From Sandaracinus amylolyticus (GTDB lineage Bacteria; Myxococcota_A; Polyangia; Polyangiales; Sandaracinaceae), in contig NZ_CP011125.1 of the NCBI RefSeq assembly GCF_000737325.1, positions 1,612,001-1,676,000 on the forward strand: a stretch of 64,000 bases of DNA, given 5' to 3'. Positions 59,147 through 64,000 of this stretch are shown here, in pieces. The notes under the pieces are model-generated. The model made no database searches. It was not told the origin of the DNA and saw nothing but the letters and a program-made list of their open reading frames with translations. The translations under genes were made by a program, and so were the position numbers. Within the stretch, counting starts at the first letter, position 1. Each line of letters starts with the position of its first letter.

Positions 59147-60723
59147 TCGAACTCGGTGTCGAGCGGGACGTCGTCGATCGTCGTGGCCGACGCGCGCGAG
59201 CCGGCGCGGCCGGATCGATCGGGCCTCCGCGTCCGGCGCGTCGAGCGGGACGTCGTCGACGCCGCGCGCGGCTCGGGCGCATCCATCGCCGTGGGCGCGG
59301 GCGGAGCCGTGCTGGCCGGCGGCACGGGCATTGTCGCTGCCGGCTCGACCTCGGTGTGATCGAACGGCGGCGCGTCGCGGGGCGGCACTGTGTCGCGCGG
59401 CGGCACCTCGTCGCGCGGCGACGCCGCGGCCGCGCGCTCGCCGCGCCCCGAGTACCAGGCCGCCGCCGACGCTGCGATCACGACCGCACCGAGCATCGCG
59501 AGCGCGACGCGCAAGGGGCCCGCGCCGCGGACGACCGGCGTGGGCACGCTCGGCTCCGCGCTCGACAGCGATGCATCCGCCGTCGCGGCGAGCGCCGGCA
59601 GCGTGAGCTGCTCGACGCGCTCGCGCGCTGCATCGCTCCACGGCGCGACGCCGGGCGTCGAGTCGGGGCGATCCGCTGCGTCGCCGCGCGCGACGTCGGC
59701 GAGCACGCCGACGATCTCGGCGATCCGCGGCGCATCGATCACGAGCGAGGCGGGGAGCGCCCGCGCGAGCATCTCGCCGAACGCCTGCGCGGTCGCCGGT
59801 CGCCGCGCCGGGTCCTTCGCGAGCGCCGCGAGGACCGCCTCGTCGAGCGCCGGCGGGATGCCGCTCGCGAGCGCGCTCGGCGCGCGCGGCTTCGGGTCGA
59901 GCACCATCTTGAGCGCGAGCAGATCGGTCGGCGCGTCGAAGAGCCGTCGCCCCGTGAGCATCTCCCACAGCAAGACGCCGAGCGCGTACACGTCCGCGCG
60001 CCGATCGATCTCGCTGCCCGACGCCTGCTCGGGCGCCATGTAGCGCACCTTGCCCTTGAGCACTCCGCCCTGCGTGCTCTGGGTGCGCTCGGCCGCCTTC
60101 GCGATCCCGAAGTCGATCAGCTTCACGTGCCCCTTCCGCGCGAGGAGCACGTTCTGCGGCGACACGTCGCGATGGACGACGCAGAGGTTGTTCCCGTGCT
60201 CGTCGGCGAGCTCGTGCGCCGCGTGCAGCCCTGCAGCGACGCGCATCGCGATCGCGACCGCGACCTCGGGCGCGAGGCGGCGCTGCTCCGCGGCGAGGAC
60301 GCGCTGGAGCTCGCTGAGCGCGCACCCCTCGACGTACTCCATCACCATGAAGTAGCTGCCGTCGTGCTCGCCGAGGTCGTGCACCTGGACGACGTTCGGG
60401 TGCTCGATGCGCGCGGACAGACGCGCCTCGGCGAGGAACATCTTCACGAACGCGCGATCGAGCGCGAGGTGCGCGTGCACGACCTTGATCGCGACGTGCT
60501 TGGCGAAGCCCGCCGCGCCCACGCGCCGCGCGAGGTACACGGTCGCCATCCCGCCCGCAGAGACCGGCGCGAGGATCTCGTGGCCGGAGATGTGATCGCC
60601 GGCTCTCACGGCGCCCCGCGGTGATGGCAGCGCATCGCGATCGGCACGGCGCCGCCCAGATTCCTCGGCGACCGCGGGAGTGTCAACCGAAGAGCTCACC
60701 TCGCGCCGGTGCTCGTGCCCCAT
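59143..60723 (-). CDS. Transmembrane Ser/Thr protein kinase
   Basis: A 526-residue kinase. The N-terminal region is 45 residues of linker. The kinase domain (about 45-315) has ILAPVSAGGMATVYLARR, HVAIKVVHAHLA, VVHRDVSPQNVLLAR, KLIDFGIAKAAE and GKVRYMAPEQASGSEIDRRADVYALGVLLWEMLTG. After a linker a single membrane helix (VALAMLGAVVIAASAAAWYSG, near 415-435) leads to a Pro-rich periplasmic tail ending DDVPLDTEFE. Typical of PknB-type kinases of myxobacteria. Coupled with the lipoprotein gene downstream. Confidence 0.93.
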   Translation of the reverse strand: MGHEHRREVSSSVDTPAVAEESGRRRADRDALPSPRGAVRAGDHISGHEILAPVSAGGMATVYLARRVGAAGFAKHVAIKVVHAHLALDRAFVKMFLAEARLSARIEHPNVVQVHDLGEHDGSYFMVMEYVEGCALSELQRVLAAEQRRLAPEVAVAIAMRVAAGLHAAHELADEHGNNLCVVHRDVSPQNVLLARKGHVKLIDFGIAKAAERTQSTQGGVLKGKVRYMAPEQASGSEIDRRADVYALGVLLWEMLTGRRLFDAPTDLLALKMVLDPKPRAPSALASGIPPALDEAVLAALAKDPARRPATAQAFGEMLARALPASLVIDAPRIAEIVGVLADVARGDAADRPDSTPGVAPWSDAARERVEQLTLPALAATADASLSSAEPSVPTPVVRGAGPLRVALAMLGAVVIAASAAAWYSGRGERAAAASPRDEVPPRDTVPPRDAPPFDHTEVEPAATMPVPPASTAPPAPTAMDAPEPRAASTTSRSTRRTRRPDRSGRAGSRASATTIDDVPLDTEFE

Positions 60724-60749
60724 CGCTCGCACGCGCGCGGACGAGCTCG

Positions 60750-62294
60750 TCAGCGCGCGAGGAACGGCAGGACGTCGCCCGCCGTGCGCCACACCGCGTC
60801 GGACCAGTCGCTCGCCGGTCGCACCGGGAAGTCGGCGTTGATCACGTGCGTGAAGCGCGCGCTGTAGCCGGGGTGATCGGGCTCGGCCCACTCGTCGTGC
60901 GGCACGCCCATCGCCTGGAGGCAGTTCGCCCAGAATTGCTGGTATGTGAGGCCCGGCGCGCTGCGCTCGGTCGTGTCTTCCCACGGCGAGAACAGGCGCG
61001 CGCGGTTGCGGTAGTCGCAGTAGTTGCCGGTCGAGAAGAACCCGTCCGCCGAGCCGAGCGTGACCGCGGGGATCGAGAAGTTGTCGTGGGTCACGTTGCT
61101 GTGCTCCTGCATCCACACGATCAGCGAGCGGTCGAGCGCCGTCGCGCCGTCGTCCTCGACGACCGACTCGAGCCGCGAGGCGAGATCGAGCACGACGTCG
61201 GCGAAGAAGCGGCGCTGCGCGCCGACCATCACGTCCTGCATCGCGACCACGCGGTGTGCGATCTCGTCGTGCCAGCTCGCGCTCGGATGGGACGAGAACG
61301 TGTTGACGTACGCGTCGCCGCAGAGGACCGCGATCCGCGTCGCGCCGCACGCGAGCGCGGCCGCGAGCACCTCGTTGTAGAGCTGGAAATAGCGCACGTG
61401 CTGATCGGGACGGCCGTCGTACGCCCCGCGGAGCAGCGGTCCGTTGTCCTCGGGTCGCTCGGGCGAGCTCGTGCACGAGATCGGCGCCGCGCCGAGGCGG
61501 CGCTCGAGCTCCGCGATGCGCGCCATGTGCGCCTCGAGCCGCTCGCGATCGGCGCTCGACAGGCGGCGATGTCCGTCGCGCAGGCGCCGGTAGCGCTCGT
61601 ACACGAGATCGACGAGCCGCCGTCGCGGAGACGAGGGCGGCGTCGTCGGCGTCGGGAACAGCCGGTCGAAGAGCGTGGCGGACGTCCACGAGTCGCCGAC
61701 GGCCTGGATGGGCCCGGACCCCGCCGCGGGGTTCTGATAGCCCCAGGACACAGCCTGGTTCTGCGCGACCGTGAACGAGCGCAGCTGCACGGCGCGCGGG
61801 TCGGGATAGACCGCGCTCGACCACGCCATCACCTGATCGATCGAGCGCCGTGGGCCGCGATCGTACGGATCGTCCGACGAGCTGTTGATCGCGAGGTTCC
61901 CGAGCGATGCGCCGCAGTAGTGGTGGGCGATGTCGTAGGTGATGTCGAGACCGCGCAGCACGTTCATCTTGCTCGCGATCGCGGGGGTGAGCACCGAGCT
62001 CGATGCCGAGAGCACGGGGCTCAGCGACGCGATCCCGCCCGACGTCGAGAGCGAGAGCGCGCCGCGCCGCACCTCGTGGTGGCCCTCGGCGGCCATCGCG
62101 ACGTCGGTGAGCGTCGCGTCGGCCGGGTACATGTTCGCGGCGGACACGCCTCCGTGCTGCGAGAGGAACGCGACGAAGCTCGTGCGCCCGCGATCCTGCG
62201 CGTGCGCGGTGCCTCCCTCGAGCAGCGACGGGAGGAACGGGATCGCGAGCGCAGCACCGCCGGCGCCGCGGAGGAACATCCTGCGGGAGATCAT
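60750..62294 (-). CDS. DUF1552 protein (Tat-exported)
   Basis: A 514-residue protein starting MISRRMFLRGAGGAALAIPFLPSLLE, a Tat signal (SRRMFLRG). The body follows the DUF1552 layout: FLSQHGGVSAANMYP, VLRGLDITYDIAHHYCG, NNPYDRGPRRSIDQVMA-type segment (here DDPYDRGPRRSIDQVM), and FSSHPSASWHDEIAHR near the C-terminus. Found in planctomycetes and myxobacteria, always next to a DUF1592-type protein, as here. Function not known; probably an alkaline-phosphatase-like hydrolase fold. Start overlaps the stop of the upstream gene (TGATG). Confidence 0.9.
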   Translation of the reverse strand: MISRRMFLRGAGGAALAIPFLPSLLEGGTAHAQDRGRTSFVAFLSQHGGVSAANMYPADATLTDVAMAAEGHHEVRRGALSLSTSGGIASLSPVLSASSSVLTPAIASKMNVLRGLDITYDIAHHYCGASLGNLAINSSSDDPYDRGPRRSIDQVMAWSSAVYPDPRAVQLRSFTVAQNQAVSWGYQNPAAGSGPIQAVGDSWTSATLFDRLFPTPTTPPSSPRRRLVDLVYERYRRLRDGHRRLSSADRERLEAHMARIAELERRLGAAPISCTSSPERPEDNGPLLRGAYDGRPDQHVRYFQLYNEVLAAALACGATRIAVLCGDAYVNTFSSHPSASWHDEIAHRVVAMQDVMVGAQRRFFADVVLDLASRLESVVEDDGATALDRSLIVWMQEHSNVTHDNFSIPAVTLGSADGFFSTGNYCDYRNRARLFSPWEDTTERSAPGLTYQQFWANCLQAMGVPHDEWAEPDHPGYSARFTHVINADFPVRPASDWSDAVWRTAGDVLPFLAR

Positions 62295-64000
62295 TCGAAG
62301 CTCCTCTCTCGGAACGTGCGCAGGCGCGCGCTGCTCGCGAAGATCTCGGTGAGCGAGGCGCCGCCGAGCACCGCCTCCTCGATCGCTGCGAGCGAGCAGC
62401 CGTCGTCGCGCGCGTCCTCGGTCCTCTGGAACGTGAAGCGGAAGTACTCGCGCGCCATGCACGAGTGCACGCGACCGCTCTCGTCGAGGAGACGCGTGAG
62501 ATCCTCGGCGCCCTCGGCCTCCATCGGGTCGCCGAAGATCACGCTCGGCACGACGTGCGTGTCGATCGGGAGCTCCGCGAGGAGCGCGCCGTCCTCTCCG
62601 AAGATGCGCTCGACGGTGCGCTCGCGGCCGAGCGCGTCGAAGCCCTCGGTCGCGAAGCCGAGCGGGTTGATCGCGGTGGCGTGACAGCCGGCGCACGACG
62701 TGCCGGGCGCTTCGGTGAGCGCCTCGGTCGCCTCGCGCGTCGTCGCGAGCGCGCTCGCCTCGGGCCGTACCGCGTCGGCGTTGGCCGGGGGCGACGGCAC
62801 GGCCTCGCACATCAAGGCCATGCGCACGAGCACGCCCTTCATGATCGGCCGTGTCGTGGGCGTGCCGGTCGCGAGGAACGCGGGGCGCGTCAGCAGGCCG
62901 GCGCGGGCGCCCGGCGGCGTCGGAGGCTCGCCGGATCCGTCCCACGGGCTCGTGCCGTAGATGCGCGCGAGCAGCGGGTCGCGCGTGTAGGAGCGTCGAT
63001 CGAACAGGAGATCGGAGAGGCTCGATCCGGCGCGCAGGTTGGCGCGCGCGGCGTCGAGCACGTCGTCGATCATCGCCGTGCGGAGCTCGGGTGTCGGAAC
63101 GTCGGCGCCCGCGAACGCGTCGAAGCGCGGCCGTCCGACCTGGACGTCGAGCTCGGCGACCTCGCCGAGCCGGAGCCAATCGGAGAAGAACTCGGCGAAC
63201 GCCTCGTCGGCGCGCGCATCGGCGACGAGGCGATCGAGCTGGCGCTCGTACTCGTCGCTTCGGAGCAGCGCGCCGGTGCGCGCCGCCTCGAGCAGCTCGT
63301 CGTCGGGAGGCGCGCCCCAGAAGTGATAGGAGAGCCGCGCCGCGAGCTCGAACGCGTCGAGCGGAACGGTGGCACCGACGGCGCCGTCCGCGCCGTGCTC
63401 GGGCAGGTAGAACAGCTCGGGCGAGTTCACGATCAGCGCGACGACGTTCGCGAGCGCGTCCGCGGAGAGCGGCAGCGGATCGGCCGCGCTCGCGAGGAGC
63501 TCGACGTCCTCGTCGGTCAAAGGGCGCCGGAACGCGCGCTCGCCGAAGACGCGGACGAACGACCGCACGCACACGCCGTCGTTCGAATCGTCGTCGTCGG
63601 ACGCGCACGCGCCGAAGATCTCGCCGACGCGCGACGGATCCGCGGTGAACGCGGCGCCGAGCGCGACCCCGACGTCGTAGAGCACCTCGACGTGCTGCTG
63701 CTGCACGGCCTGATCGAGCCTGCGAAACCCGGCGTGCCGCGATCCCTCGGCGCTCGCGCCGGAGTCGGCGGGCAGCCGCTCCATCGCGGGCGCGATCGAG
63801 GCGAGGATCGCGGCGCTGCTCGACGGCGCGCTCGACTCGACGAGCTGCACCAGCGTGTTGCGGAGCTGAGTGCTCGTCAGCCGGCGCAGCGGGAGCTCGG
63901 GCGCGACCGCGCTGGGATCGTCGCAGGCGTAGAGCGGTGCGCGCGGCGGGCGGGTCGTCCCTGGCGGTCGGGGAACGGGATCGCCGCCCCGCGGGCCCGC
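62291..64000 (-). CDS. DUF1587/DUF1592/DUF1588 c-type-haem-like protein, partial
   Basis: At least 569 residues; the frame is still open at the window edge, so the N-terminus with its signal peptide is missing. Landmarks in order: LRRLTSTQLRNTLVQLV (DUF1587), CVRSFVRVFGERAFRRPLTDEDV (DUF1595), FELAARLSYHFWGAPPDDELLEAA (DUF1592), RIYGTSPWDGSG, LTRPAFLATGTPTTRPIMKGV (DUF1588), SCAGCHATAINPLGFATEGFD with a CxxCH haem motif, and ARDDGCSLAAIEEAVLGG (DUF1585). These are planctomycete-type cytochrome-associated proteins. Paired with the DUF1552 gene, likely a periplasmic complex. Confidence 0.9.
   Translation of the reverse strand, partial: AGPRGGDPVPRPPGTTRPPRAPLYACDDPSAVAPELPLRRLTSTQLRNTLVQLVESSAPSSSAAILASIAPAMERLPADSGASAEGSRHAGFRRLDQAVQQQHVEVLYDVGVALGAAFTADPSRVGEIFGACASDDDDSNDGVCVRSFVRVFGERAFRRPLTDEDVELLASAADPLPLSADALANVVALIVNSPELFYLPEHGADGAVGATVPLDAFELAARLSYHFWGAPPDDELLEAARTGALLRSDEYERQLDRLVADARADEAFAEFFSDWLRLGEVAELDVQVGRPRFDAFAGADVPTPELRTAMIDDVLDAARANLRAGSSLSDLLFDRRSYTRDPLLARIYGTSPWDGSGEPPTPPGARAGLLTRPAFLATGTPTTRPIMKGVLVRMALMCEAVPSPPANADAVRPEASALATTREATEALTEAPGTSCAGCHATAINPLGFATEGFDALGRERTVERIFGEDGALLAELPIDTHVVPSVIFGDPMEAEGAEDLTRLLDESGRVHSCMAREYFRFTFQRTEDARDDGCSLAAIEEAVLGGASLTEIFASSARLRTFRERSFE

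Overview
The window is very GC-rich (roughly 70% or more by eye) and almost fully coding. Several features point to a myxobacterium of the Polyangia, probably Sandaracinaceae-like: a MYXO-CTERM-type protein, MopE-like Cys/Asp repeat lipoproteins, eukaryote-like Ser/Thr kinases, an FHA-sigma54 activator and a DUF1552/DUF1592 pair. The taxonomic call is inference from gene content only. Translational coupling (ATGA, GTGA, TGATG overlaps) is pervasive.

Layout. 1-4344: Mpo1-like membrane enzyme (runs off the left edge), Crp/Fnr regulator, MYXO-CTERM surface protein, and a divergent LysR/medium-chain dehydrogenase pair. 4313-10499: a long minus-strand run (glycosyltransferase-like protein, TDP2-like phosphodiesterase, NudC, DUF2277, GH114 lipoprotein, GNAT, MopE-like lipoprotein). 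10733-20676: multi-PAS histidine kinase, a second LysR/dehydrogenase pair, a MarR regulator fused to a beta-rich GGxS-repeat domain and divergent from a stand-alone copy of that domain plus a flavin monooxygenase, then a DHFR-like/DGPF/ECF42 sigma operon. 20792-25107: a four-gene MotAB/ZorAB-like membrane motor cluster (DUF3348, DUF802, OmpA/MotB, DUF2894).

25275-30680: a complete pqqABCDE operon followed by a nadM-nadV NAD salvage operon. 30871-38723: eight coupled genes encoding a Tat/lipoprotein-like membrane protein, two-domain ketosynthase, ACP, GcvT-like folate enzyme, FabG, FabZ, a beta-propeller lipoprotein and FabD. This looks like an uncharacterised type II fatty-acid/polyketide-like pathway. 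The ketosynthase-ACP-reductase-dehydratase set would build and reduce a chain, FabD would load malonyl units, and the GcvT-like enzyme is the odd component.

38766-54627: accessory region. A tRNA-Asn is followed by a 48-bp exact terminator repeat that recurs 6.7 kb away within longer degenerate repeats. Between the copies are a HEAT-like gene, a Cys-rich lipoprotein, a large serine recombinase, a DUF4259 protein and orphan genes. Beyond the second copy lie a radical SAM gene with a frameshifted partner, orphan genes, an IS630-type element that has cut a gene, and a SUKH (SMI1/KNR4) protein. 54909-64000: signalling and surface genes (FHA-sigma54 activator, two Ser/Thr kinases, secreted TPR/PEGA-like protein, lipoprotein), then DUF1552 and DUF1592-type proteins, the latter running off the right edge.

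The most interesting candidates are the GcvT-containing lipid/polyketide operon, the MotAB/ZorAB-like cluster, the MarR-beta-domain fusion with its perfect operator, and the tRNA-adjacent island.
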